Source: Paracoccaceae bacterium (GTDB taxonomy: Bacteria > Pseudomonadota > Alphaproteobacteria > Rhodobacterales > Rhodobacteraceae). From it: DNA of 64,000 nt. Positions 29,107 through 37,406 of this stretch are shown piece by piece. The stretch covers positions 212,904 to 276,903 of the forward strand of contig JAGWAS010000001.1 of the NCBI GenBank assembly GCA_021296235.1, read 5' to 3'. Both the position numbers and the translations under genes were made by a program. The notes under the pieces were generated by a model that ran no database searches, was not told where the DNA came from, and saw nothing but the letters and a program-made list of their open reading frames with translations. Within the stretch, counting starts at the first letter, position 1. Each line of letters starts with the position of its first letter.

Positions 29107-31236
29107 TCACCCCTCCGTTTTTCCAATCAGCTCCAGCACCGAAACCGCCGCTTCGGGAATGTTTGTTCCCGGTCCGAAGATTGCGGCCACTCCAGCCTGC
29201 CTCAGCATTTCATGATCGCCCGGAGGGATGACGCCCCCGCATACCACAACAATGTGCCCGGCATCCCTTGATTTCAATTCTTCGATCAACCTCGGCACCA
29301 GGGTGTCATGACCTGCCGACTGGGTGCTTACCCCAACAACATGAACGTCGTTGTCAATTGCATCCCTGGCCGTTTCGTCCGGCGTCTGGAACAGAGGACC
29401 GATATCCACGTCAAACCCGATGTCGGCAAATGCGGTGGCAATGACTTTGGCTCCGCGGTCATGGCCATCCTGCCCCATCTTGGCCACCAGCATGCGAGGT
29501 CGGCGCCCTTCACTGGCCTCAAATTGCATGACCCGCTCCTGGATCTCGGTGAAATTTTGATCCCCCTGATAAGCCCTGCCATAGACGCCCGACAGTGCTT
29601 GCGAATCCGCCCTGTGTCGTCCAAAAACCGTTTCCATTGCCATTGATATTTCTCCGACTGTCGCCCTTGACCTTGCAGCGCGAATCGCCGCCTGCAGCAA
29701 GTTGCCGCCGTTCTGGGCACAATTTTCAAGTTCCTTGAGCGCTGCTGTACATTCACTGCTGTCCCTGCTGCACTTTATCCGGTCAAGTCTTGCCAACTGC
29801 CGTTCCCTTACCTTTTGGGTTTCGACACTCCTGAATTCAACCGGTTCCTCCCGGCTCGGGCGATGTATGTTGACACCGACGACAGCCTCCTCGCCGCGGT
29901 CAATCATGGCCTGTCTGCGGGCAGCGGTCTCCTCTATTCTAAGTTTCGGAAGCCCAGAGACCACCGCCTTGGTCATTCCGCCCAACTCCTCCACCTCCTC
30001 AATCAGCTTCCATGCCGCGTCCGCCATCTGCAACGTGGCGGTTTCCACGAAATAGGAACCGGCGAGCGGGTCAACCGTACGCGTTACGCCGGTTTCCTCC
30101 TGAAGAATCAATTGTGTATTGCGCGCAATTCTGGCTGAGAACTCGGTAGGAAGCGCAATTGCCTCATCAAGTGCGTTGGTGTGAAGAGATTGAGTTCCAC
30201 CGAGCACCGCCGCCATTGCCTCATAGGCGGTTCTGATGACATTGTTGTGAGGGTCCTGGGCCTGCAGACTGACGCCGCTGGTTTGGCAATGGGTCCTGAG
30301 CATTTTCGAGCGCGGGTTTGAGGGGTTGAATTCGGACATTATCCGGCACCAGAGCAGTCGCGCTGCCCTGAGTTTTGCGATTTCAAGGAAGAAGTTCATT
30401 CCTATGGCAAAGAAAAACGAAAGCCGCCCGGCAAATGCATCAACATCCATGCCGCGATCCGTTGCCGCCCTGACATATTCCCGACCGTCGGCCAATGTGT
30501 AGGCCAATTCCTGAACGAGGCTCGCGCCAGCCTCCTGCATGTGATAGCCCGATATCGAAATCGAATTGAATTTCGGCATTTCTGCGCTGGCGAATTCGAT
30601 GATGTCGGCGACGATTCGCATTGATGGCTCCGGGGGGTAGACATAGGTGTTGCGAACCATGAATTCCTTCAGAATGTCATTCTGGATTGTTCCCGAGAGC
30701 CGATCTAGGCTTACCCCCTGCTCTTCTGCCGCAACAATGAAACTCGCCAATACGGGTATGACGGCTCCATTCATGGTCATGGACACCGAAATCCGATCCA
30801 GAGGTATGCGGTCGAAGAGAATTTTCATGTCCTCAACCGAGTCGATGGCAACCCCCGCCTTGCCGACATCACCAACGACCCTGGGGTGATCGCTGTCATA
30901 GCCGCGGTGAGTGGCAAGGTCGAACGCCACGGAGATTCCCTGCTGTCCCGCTGCGAGCGCGTCCCGATAGAAGGCATTGGATTCCTCGGCGGTCGAGAAC
31001 CCGGCATATTGGCGGATCGTCCAGGGTCGACCGGTGTACATCGTGGCCCTGGGACCACGCAGGAATGGTTCCAACCCCGGAAGAGTTTCCTCGTAACCGG
31101 CTTCCGACTGATCCTCCGAAGTATAGAGTGGCTTGACATCAAGCCCTTCAATGCTGCTCCAAACCAACTCCTCCGGGAGTTTGCCGCCGAGTTCCCGGAG
31201 GGCCAAATCCCGCCAGTCCTTTAGATTCATGGTCAT
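29107..31236 (-). CDS. scpA: Methylmalonyl-CoA mutase (adenosylcobalamin-dependent)
   Basis: A catalytic-type mutase of about 709 residues with both modules in one chain: the TIM-barrel substrate domain ([53 protein letters not shown]) and the C-terminal B12-binding domain with [16 protein letters not shown], whose His ligates cobalt, and [12 protein letters not shown]. It isomerises methylmalonyl-CoA and succinyl-CoA. The start at 31236 ([13 protein letters not shown]) has AAAAAGGGA upstream. With prpE nearby it completes much of propionate use; propionyl-CoA carboxylase and epimerase are not in the window. Confidence 0.96.
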   Translation of the reverse strand: MTMNLKDWRDLALRELGGKLPEELVWSSIEGLDVKPLYTSEDQSEAGYEETLPGLEPFLRGPRATMYTGRPWTIRQYAGFSTAEESNAFYRDALAAGQQGISVAFDLATHRGYDSDHPRVVGDVGKAGVAIDSVEDMKILFDRIPLDRISVSMTMNGAVIPVLASFIVAAEEQGVSLDRLSGTIQNDILKEFMVRNTYVYPPEPSMRIVADIIEFASAEMPKFNSISISGYHMQEAGASLVQELAYTLADGREYVRAATDRGMDVDAFAGRLSFFFAIGMNFFLEIAKLRAARLLWCRIMSEFNPSNPRSKMLRTHCQTSGVSLQAQDPHNNVIRTAYEAMAAVLGGTQSLHTNALDEAIALPTEFSARIARNTQLILQEETGVTRTVDPLAGSYFVETATLQMADAAWKLIEEVEELGGMTKAVVSGLPKLRIEETAARRQAMIDRGEEAVVGVNIHRPSREEPVEFRSVETQKVRERQLARLDRIKCSRDSSECTAALKELENCAQNGGNLLQAAIRAARSRATVGEISMAMETVFGRHRADSQALSGVYGRAYQGDQNFTEIQERVMQFEASEGRRPRMLVAKMGQDGHDRGAKVIATAFADIGFDVDIGPLFQTPDETARDAIDNDVHVVGVSTQSAGHDTLVPRLIEELKSRDAGHIVVVCGGVIPPGDHEMLRQAGVAAIFGPGTNIPEAAVSVLELIGKTEG

Positions 31237-31538
31237 TGCACCATTGGTCCCTTTTTCCGCAGTTCCCACACCAAGACTAGGTGGTGGGCTCATGAATTAT
31301 CAACCTGATTCTGATTGCCGCCATTCTGGCTGCTGCCGAGGTGTCGGGAAAGCAAGCATCTCGCAGTGCTCAACGATGCAACCGCAGGACAGCGAATTGG
31401 AAGTTGGGGATGTCTTCGGGCCGATTTCCACTTCGGGAAACATCTTGTGCCGGGTCATGCCGCAAAAACTGAGGCAATCAAGCAGCCGGCGTTTCGCAAC
31501 CAGATCCAAAGGTCAATCCGACAACGCATCGGATCCGG

Positions 31539-31769
31539 TCATTTCGAAAAGGATGTCTGCCTTGCCGATTGCAGGCCGGGTCTATTTTGATCATTCATTG
31601 ACTTCTTGAAGTTGAATATCTGTTGATTGACATAGCTGTGTTGATAGCCTTCGCCCGCGGCGTATTCACAAAAATGCAGGCAAGTGTCATGTGCCTTGAT
31701 CAAACCGTGATTTGAACGTGTCAAGTCATCGATTTTCTGAAATTTCTGCGGAAAGGTGCCTTTGGACAT
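31539..31769 (-). CDS. Hypothetical protein, probably a truncated gene
   Basis: A 76-codon AT-rich frame reading SKGTFPQKFQKIDDLTR and LIKAHDTCLHFCEYAAGEGY near its start. The first ~58 residues have the composition and spacing of a real cytoplasmic protein N-terminus, while the last ~18 (NRPGLQSARQTSFSK) look unrelated, suggesting truncation at a junction. I recall similar N-termini in hypothetical proteins of about 200 residues, but cannot name the family. It lies at the left edge of the accessory island and shares its AT-richer codon use. The interval 31294-31538 before it shows no gene. Confidence 0.35.
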   Translation of the reverse strand: MSKGTFPQKFQKIDDLTRSNHGLIKAHDTCLHFCEYAAGEGYQHSYVNQQIFNFKKSMNDQNRPGLQSARQTSFSK

Positions 31770-32010
31770 CTGTGTATTCCCTTACCTTGATGGCTCCCTT
31801 CGCCAGAATGTGAGGTGGCCAAGTTAGCTGGGAATTCCGGAAACAACTGTCGAGAATGAAGAACTTTCGGTTTTGTTGCAGGGCAGCTCGCGCCTGAATC
31901 AAAGTGGGGTGTGAGTCGCGTATTGCGACGCCATGGGTTTTGCTATGCCGCCAAGGCATGATTGCTGCGTTTCCGGTTGTCGTTGGCCGAACCTGCGGGC
32001 CGCGTGTCTC

Positions 32011-32205
32011 CACGAGCCAATCCCGGGCGGCATCGAAGCGATTGGAATTCTCAAGGGACCGGAAAGTCAGAATCGCATGGCCGCCCTCAAGGCCCCATCT
32101 CATTCCGGATCTCTTCAGCCGCTCACCAATGTGTGTTTTATGCGCGGCATCAACTATCCCGGACGCAATAGCCAATCGCCGACGCCGCAACTCGTGGTAT
32201 CGCAT
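32011..32205 (-). pseudogene. ISKra4-like transposase, C-terminal fragment
   Basis: A 65-residue piece matching the end of ISKra4-family transposases: GRHRMRYHELRRRRLAIASG, then IVDAAHKTHIGERLKRSGMR, then AILTFRSLENSNRFDAA. In intact relatives this follows a catalytic domain of several hundred residues; nothing like it is found upstream here, where the frame is low-complexity basic sequence. No terminal inverted repeats were recognised. It is a dead remnant marking past transposition at the island's left side. Confidence 0.75.
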
Positions 32206-32333
32206 CCGATGCCGGCCCCGTCCTTCATGTGGCGGATTGCCGGCAAGCGGTCGCGCTCGCCTCCGCCTGACCTCGCCGGGATTCAGCCGAACGGCGCCCA
32301 ATGGTGCCGACGGGAGAGGTGCGCCTGCGAAAC

Positions 32334-32365
32334 AAAAAAACCGCCTGACTCCGCGTATGCGGCGG
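32334..32365 (-). terminator. Candidate intrinsic terminator
   Basis: On the minus strand CCGCC (32365-32361) and GGCGG (32345-32341) can pair around a 15-base loop, followed at once by seven T residues (32340-32334); an extra G-T pair can extend the stem. It lies about 110 bases after the small ORF that follows the MFS gene, so it could end that operon. The loop is long, so a moderate call. Confidence 0.4.
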
Positions 32366-32477
32366 CTCGAATCACCACAAAAACCGCCTGCGGGACGCTT
32401 GAACCGGTTTAAGTCAGGCAACTTTCGGTCCCGGCAACCCGTCGGGCGGTCGCCACTCGGAAGATTGGTGCCCAAAG

Positions 32478-32639
32478 TCAGCTAACCGGAAATTGCTGGG
32501 CTTTTACAGTTATGGCAAAGCCAAGGTACGGTGACTTCGACTGGATATGTGCGTGCGCAACCTGTTCGGCACTATTTTCGTAGAAGCTGACCGTGTTCCC
32601 AAAGGTAAACTCCGCGTCGTATGCATGCTCAAAACCCAT
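32478..32639 (-). CDS. 53-residue ORF coupled to the MFS exporter
   Basis: Starts MGFEHAYDAEFTFGNTV and ends GFAITVKAQQFPVS. Its ATG lies three bases after the MFS stop, with AGGTGA, formed across the end of the MFS gene, as ribosome site, so expression by coupling is plausible. Codon use is AT-richer, as in the MFS gene. The peptide is acidic to neutral with no membrane segment or cysteines. It could be a true small protein, a substrate peptide, or the start of a larger gene cut off by the ISKra4-like remnant just beyond it. I recognise no family. Confidence 0.45.
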   Translation of the reverse strand: MGFEHAYDAEFTFGNTVSFYENSAEQVAHAHIQSKSPYLGFAITVKAQQFPVS

Positions 32640-32642
32640 AAC

Positions 32643-33884
32643 TCACCTATGCTCAGAAGTGGCTTTGATAAATTGTCCTTCTGCGGCGAGCAGGCCCAAG
32701 GCAATCAAGAATGTCGCTGCACCAAACACGATCGGGATGGAGTTTAGGGCAATAAACCCAGCTACGATAGCGACCAAAAATCCTGACATAGAGTCGGAGA
32801 TGTTTGCCAAGGTAGAGAATGTCGCGAAATTGACCGGTGTGGTATCACTGGAAGAGTTCAGTTGAATGACAGAGGGAATAGCGACATCAACAACGCCTCC
32901 GAGGCCTCCTAAAGTTAGACACGAAAGGTAAAAAAGATGCGCCTGAGATGGAAGAACACCAATAAAAAGAATAGAGAGACCATAAAGCGCCCAACAGCAC
33001 AATAGAGCCCGTAAGGTCCATGTTTTCCCTTTCCCAGATAGGAAGGATCCAAGGATCGCGCCAATACCTAAAAGTGTCATAGCAGTGGCAATCCCATGAT
33101 CTTCTTTCACAATCTCGAGAGCCAAGCCCGGCAAGACAACAGAGATGACACCACCCACGAAGACGATAAGCGCTCCGGAGTAAACGGCTGCTTTCTGGCC
33201 GGGGGTTCTTCGTTCCAAGGCAAGGTTTTTGTAATATTCGACGATTGCTGCCTTTATCGATATCACGCGTTCTCCTTGTTCAAACGCTTTACCGCCTTCT
33301 TTTCGAGGAAGGGGAGCAATGAAGATAAGTGAGATAAGGAATGTAAGAGCGTCCAGTAGAACCAGCAGGAATTCTTCAACTCCGATGTAAAGCAAATATC
33401 CACCAATCGCTGGCCCCACGATCATTCCCGACTCCGTGAACATTTGGTTAATGGAGTTGATCTTTGGTAAATCGCCTTTTTCCACAGAGTAATCACGTAA
33501 AGCGGTAAAGAAAGCTGGGGTAGAGAATGCGCGGATCGTCGTGACGCTTGCACCATAAAATACCAGTGCAGAAAAACTCAAGTTACCGGTCCATAAAGTA
33601 AATGCAAAGCAACAAGCCAAAACTAAGCGAATGGTGTCACACCAAATCAATATTGCCCTCCGTGGATAATGGCTTGATACCTTTGCAGATAGCGGCCCGA
33701 GCAATAGATAGGGTAAGAACCTTAGCCCATAGGCAACCCCCACCCCAGCGGGGTCGGATCCTGATAGTTGGTATGCCAAGACCACAAATAGCATCTCCGC
33801 AAGCCCGTCTCCGAACTTCGAGATCAAACTGCCGCCAAGAAGACGCCATACGTGTTTAGTATTAAAGTAGTCGAAAACAATCAT
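32643..33884 (-). CDS. MFS efflux transporter (MFS_3/EntS-like)
   Basis: A 413-residue major facilitator with twelve hydrophobic segments. MFS_3-type landmarks: LLGGSLISKFGDGLAEMLFV in helix 1, the intracellular loop PLSAKVSSHYPRRAILIW after helix 2, and STPAFFTALRDYSVEKGDL. Proteins of this group export siderophores, macrolides and similar small molecules. The start at 33884 overlaps the stop of the HemN-like fragment as ATGA, an operon junction that survived. The gene is intact although its upstream partner is broken, and it is clearly AT-richer than the flanking chromosome, suggesting transfer. Confidence 0.88.
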   Translation of the reverse strand: MIVFDYFNTKHVWRLLGGSLISKFGDGLAEMLFVVLAYQLSGSDPAGVGVAYGLRFLPYLLLGPLSAKVSSHYPRRAILIWCDTIRLVLACCFAFTLWTGNLSFSALVFYGASVTTIRAFSTPAFFTALRDYSVEKGDLPKINSINQMFTESGMIVGPAIGGYLLYIGVEEFLLVLLDALTFLISLIFIAPLPRKEGGKAFEQGERVISIKAAIVEYYKNLALERRTPGQKAAVYSGALIVFVGGVISVVLPGLALEIVKEDHGIATAMTLLGIGAILGSFLSGKGKTWTLRALLCCWALYGLSILFIGVLPSQAHLFYLSCLTLGGLGGVVDVAIPSVIQLNSSSDTTPVNFATFSTLANISDSMSGFLVAIVAGFIALNSIPIVFGAATFLIALGLLAAEGQFIKATSEHR

Positions 33885-34370
33885 ATGCAATAAGCAATCT
33901 CTTCTCGTGTAAATTGTCGCTTGCCGCTGGCAAGTTGCGTTCGAATGACTTTGTTGAGTGCACTCTTTTCAGGCCTTGGCATCATATTGTAAATTGCGTT
34001 CACATACCACAACCAACCGGTCTTTGTGATTTCAAAACTGTTTTCAATCTCAATAAACAACCCCGCATCAAACAAATCCTTGAACAACTTCAAAGTTTCT
34101 TTGGGTATAAGATCCCATTCAACTTTCGATTTCTTGATGGCACCATGATACGGGAACCGTAGCGGTAAGGGGCGACAATGATCTAAAACTTCGGAGTATG
34201 AACTTGTGATACAAGGAATTTTACCTTCACTAATCTTTATTACGCAATCTGAAAGGCTGTCAGTATTCGTAGTGACATATCCAGTCGTCGAACTTATCGC
34301 ATTCGTTCCAAACCCCAAAAGGTCACGACCATCATATCCATATACCGCCTCGTGATATACAAATGTATAC
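33881..34370 (-). pseudogene. Radical SAM HemN-like enzyme, C-terminal fragment
   Basis: About 160 residues resembling the C-terminal part of coproporphyrinogen-dehydrogenase-like (HemN/HemW) radical SAM proteins: YHEAVYGYDGRDLLGFGTNA, then KVEWDLIPKETLKLFKDLFD, then LFIEIENSFEITKTGWLWY, matching the HemN_C domain. The N-terminal half, including the CxxxCxxC cluster motif, is gone; the reading frame runs instead into IS5-like sequence at about 34370. HemN-like proteins outside heme synthesis often act in natural-product pathways as methyltransferases or cyclopropanases. Coupled to the MFS gene by overlap. Confidence 0.6.
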
Positions 34371-34628
34371 GATCGACAATTCGTTGAAAACACATTTGAA
34401 GACACTCGAAACAGCCCAGCGGCGGAACCACTTGAACACGCTGTTCCAGTTGCCGAAACGCTCCGGAAAGTCGCGCCAGGGTGATCCCGTCCGGATCCGC
34501 CAAAGCACGACCTCAAGAAACTGCCGATTGTCCGCTGCAGTGGCGCCGGGATTGATCGTCTTTCCGGGCGGCATGGACTCGACCCGCTCTCACATGTCGT
34601 CGGTCAGTACGGTCCTGTCTGCATTCAT
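34371..34628 (-). pseudogene. IS5-family transposase, N-terminal fragment
   Basis: From ATG at 34628 it reads MNADRTVLTDDM, then a stop (TGA at 34592-34590 where relatives have Trp), then ERVESMPPGKTINPGATAAD, and continues in frame with RQFLEVVLWRIRTGSPWRDF and NSVFKWFRRWAVSSVF. This is the DUF4096 start of IS5 (IS427-group) transposases. Similarity ends near 34371; the DDE catalytic domain is absent. The sequence GGGGCCTGTTGACAATCGG on the minus strand near 34730 could be the outer end of the element. A dead remnant that cuts both neighbouring genes. Confidence 0.75.
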
Positions 34629-34715
34629 CTTGCAACCTGCTCAATTTGCCTGTGCCGCCGTTTCGGCGTGCGGTGCGGCAAAAAACCGCATCCATCCGCC
34701 TGAATCACAATCCGA

Positions 34716-35719
34716 TTGTCAACAGGCCCCAGTCAGGTTGGCACATTATCGCGGATGAGCCGGACACCGCAGGTGGAAGTTCACGGCAGGCATGCAGATC
34801 TGCGCCGCGCAATTCGAATGTCAGTTGAAAGTTGCTGCCTTGGCGAATACAAGATTGGCCTAGCAGTGAGCGGCGGTGTCGATTCCACAATCATCGCAAA
34901 TGAATTGAACCAGTTGGGCATCAGGAACGTCAGTGCCTTCAGTGTTGTCCTGAGCGGGACGGAAGATGGCATACGGGATCTGTCGTAGCTTCAATTGCAA
35001 GATGCTGATGCCTGGAAGGGCTGGGATCACCATTATGTCGAGTTAACCAGAGACGTCTTTGTCGCTCACACATTGTCGTCGATAAAGAGCTTTGCCTATC
35101 CAACGGATTTGCACAGCCTGTCGCTGTAGTCCGCCTTGTCCAAGTTGGTGGCCGACGCCGGATTGCGGGTTTTACTGACCGGAGAGGGCGCAGACGAGTT
35201 GTTCTATGGTTACGAAAAATATGAAAATGCCAGGGCCCAAAACGCGTCAGTGGCCATTGTCTGGATGGCCCAAAGGGCGGGTATATCCGCCGTATTTTTC
35301 CAGGCGGCATCGTGAATGCTGGATTGGAAAGGAGGGCTGTATTTGCGGCTGGGGATTTCTGGGATGGAATTAGAAGTATCGAAATTGCCGACCGATTGAG
35401 AAAACTACTGTTGCGCACCGATCTCATCCTGATGGACCAGAGCATTGAGGGCCGCGTGCCATTCCTGCACGCTGGTATCGCGATGACCTTGAACCACGCA
35501 CAACTCGCCGCTCACCACAGCAAACTGATACTTCGTGAAATCTATGCGCCCGAGATTCCCAGCTTGTCGGACACAAGGAAAAGGAGGTTCAAGGCATCCG
35601 AGCGGCTTTTTGGCGATGTATTTGATGATCCCTTGATCAACGAGCGTGTGTTCCGACCCGTGGACTTACCGGGGCTGAATCTAAGCGATGATCTGATCAA
35701 CGAAATATATGCGACCTAA
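34716..35719 (+). pseudogene. Asparagine-synthetase-like amidotransferase, broken
   Basis: The C-terminal synthetase domain of an AsnB-type enzyme can be read across two stops and one frameshift. IGLAVSGGVDSTIIANELN holds the ATP-pyrophosphatase P-loop; stops occur at 34986-34988 and 35127-35129; then VLLTGEGADELFYGYEKY, a second AsnB motif; the frame shifts near 35311 and continues with LILMDQSIEGRVPFL (family line) to 35719. The N-terminal glutaminase domain is missing, replaced by the IS5-like remnant. AsnB-like enzymes also make amide bonds in lasso peptides and beta-lactams. Lesions are multiple, so it is dead. Confidence 0.85.
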
Positions 35720-35804
35720 TCCGCAGGCGACACATCGGTTCAAAGCGACTTGTCCGAGCTCTCATTCCAAATCCTAACCACCAAGAAAGCGATGAGATAA
35801 GCAA

Positions 35805-36566
35805 ATGAAGCAATTCAATAAGGTTGCGGAACTTTACGCAAATGTCCGTCCTACCTATCCTCGTCAGATCTATATCGAAATTCTTGAACGTAATGGAAAT
35901 GCCCGCTTCCAACAGGCCGTGGACATTGGCAGCGGTGCCGGGCATTCGACGGTGGGGCTTGAGTTGATCTCGAACCAAATTACGGGCGTCGAACCCGGTG
36001 ATCAGTTGCGGCTTGAAGCCATCAACAAATTTACGGACCACAGGTTCATCAACGGAAGCGGTGAGGACACAACACTGCCGGATGACTACGCTGATCTGGT
36101 CACGGTTGCGACGGCATTTTACTGGATGGACCGCGAAAAGACGATCCGCGAGATATCGCGGATTGTGAAGCCGAATGGCATCTTGGCTTTGTACCGATAT
36201 TTGTTCCCTGAGATCGCATCCGATGCGAACGCGGTTTTGGTTCAGCATTGTGAAAAATACTGGGACAAGTACCGCGATCCGCGTTTGGTCTGTGAAGACG
36301 ATTCTGACAAATTGCTGGCCGCTTCCGGTTTGTTTTCGAATGTCGAGTGCTTCTCTGTCGAAAACATCTGGAACCTATCCGTCGGTTGCTTTGTCGGGTT
36401 CCTGCGCTCGACGTCATACGTGTCGAAATACCTGGAAGAAATCGGCGACGATGCCGAAGGCTATCTTCACGATCTTTCCGAGGCGCTGTCAGATGCGAAC
36501 GGCACAGACATGTTGGATGTGAATTTCGACATACACATGATTTTAGCCAAAAGTTCAAAGGGATAG
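35805..36566 (+). CDS. Class I SAM-dependent methyltransferase
   Basis: A 253-residue methyltransferase with a Rossmann core: motif I AVDIGSGAGHSTVGLEL, acidic loop ITGVEPGDQLRLEA, and TTLPDDYADLVTVATAFYWM, typical of the Methyltransf_11/25 type (trans-aconitate or UbiE-like). Substrate unknown. It begins with KVAELYANVRPTYP, a start common in small-molecule methyltransferases. It follows the broken AsnB-like gene by 85 bases in the same direction, so it was probably part of one biosynthetic unit, and it remains intact. A weak GATGAGATAAG precedes the ATG. Confidence 0.88.
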   Translation: MKQFNKVAELYANVRPTYPRQIYIEILERNGNARFQQAVDIGSGAGHSTVGLELISNQITGVEPGDQLRLEAINKFTDHRFINGSGEDTTLPDDYADLVTVATAFYWMDREKTIREISRIVKPNGILALYRYLFPEIASDANAVLVQHCEKYWDKYRDPRLVCEDDSDKLLAASGLFSNVECFSVENIWNLSVGCFVGFLRSTSYVSKYLEEIGDDAEGYLHDLSEALSDANGTDMLDVNFDIHMILAKSSKG

Positions 36567-36570
36567 GCCG

Positions 36571-36678
36571 ATGTCGGTAGGGCCTGTTTTTCCATTGCAC
36601 GGCTTCGGAAATACGGCCGAGGACATGGCACAGGAGATGTCGCCATATTTCAAACGCTTGGATATGGGAACCTCATGA
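36571..36678 (+). pseudogene. Short remnant after the methyltransferase gene
   Basis: A 35-codon frame starting four bases after the methyltransferase stop, with AAAGGGATAGG upstream. It reads VGPVFPLHGFGNTAEDMAQE, which resembles the first strand and oxyanion turn of an alpha/beta hydrolase, then stops. Probably the surviving 5' end of a further operon gene; a chance frame is possible. Confidence 0.3.
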
Positions 36679-36756
36679 TTATGGGAACCTGAGCCGCTGT
36701 AGTCATTGATTTTCAAGGAATTGGGCAAGGATCAAGTTCCCATGACATTAGCGAGT

Positions 36757-36945
36757 TCAGGTGGCCGCCAGCAATGCGATCAACTCGTCCTGGACACCTT
36801 TGAACATACCCTTGCGGAGGCTGGGAGGGCGCCATTTGTCAAGCGTATCCAGCTTGTCGGCCGGATCCGACTGCAGATATGTCACTGTGGTCTGAAGGCT
36901 TGAGTGGCCAAGCCAGAGTGAGACCTTCCTGACGCTACCAGTGTG
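36757..36945 (-). pseudogene. Tyrosine recombinase, C-terminal fragment
   Basis: About 62 residues matching the end of phage-type integrases: SVRKVSLWLGHSSLQTTVTY contains the box II histidine and the tyrosine nucleophile, then LQSDPADKLDTLDKWRPPSL and a stop. The arginine-bearing upstream part is absent; instead the sequence runs into the 167-bp repeat at 36949. The tail resembles recombinases of transposon-borne, XerD-like type rather than DUF4102 phage integrases. Marks the right side of the island. Confidence 0.8.
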
Positions 36946-36948
36946 GGA

Positions 36949-37115
36949 GCTCAGATTATTCGGTCATGAATTGGGCGGCTTTTCCCACGCTCCCTGTGTG
37001 CGTCTTTTTTGTTTGATCAGGTATAATCCGGTACAGCCCTTCTTTCCCAAGCAGGTATTTTCAGGTAGCAGTGCCATCCAGTCAAACTTAATCAGGAAGC
37101 TATTGGCGCGGTTCG
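36949..37115 (+). repeat. 167-bp dispersed direct repeat, copy 1
   Basis: Matches 50597-50763 without gaps over 167 bases. I count 12 differences (about 93% identity), and every one is a transition. Both copies are in the same orientation, 13.6 kb apart. It starts GCTCAGATTATTCGGTCATG and ends near GGCGCGGTTCG. No inverted terminal repeats were seen. On the minus strand a frame of 49 codons stays open in both copies (LIKFDWMALLPENTCLGKK), but it resembles nothing I know. The interval 37116-37406 beyond it holds no recognised gene. Confidence 0.9.
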
Positions 37116-37406
37116 GATGCTTGCGATGTCCTGCCGGTTCGACTGACTGACTGCACGCCGCCAACAGCCTCAAACACAAGAGCGTGGCCCGCGCGAATTG
37201 CCCCTCGCCCGGCCATGGGCAGCCAGTACAGCTACAATTTGAAACAGAACTGATGGGATGGGATGGACGCCCCCTGCCCGACGGCATCGCGAATTGCCAT
37301 GGTGGCGACCAAAGTTGCTGAAGCATCGGGCTCGTTGCCGCTGGCTACTGCCCCTGTTTGCAAGGGTGTGCCCGTCTGCCGTCAGACTCGCCCCTGAATA
37401 CCCCGT

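Noticed and set aside
31292..31609. Plus-strand frame of about 105 codons divergent from methylmalonyl-CoA mutase
   Set aside because: Composition is irregular and no domain or ribosome site is visible.
36949..37115. 49-codon frame in the 167-bp repeat as a real protein end
   Set aside because: Open in both copies, but several of the differences change residues and no family is recognised; kept only as a repeat.
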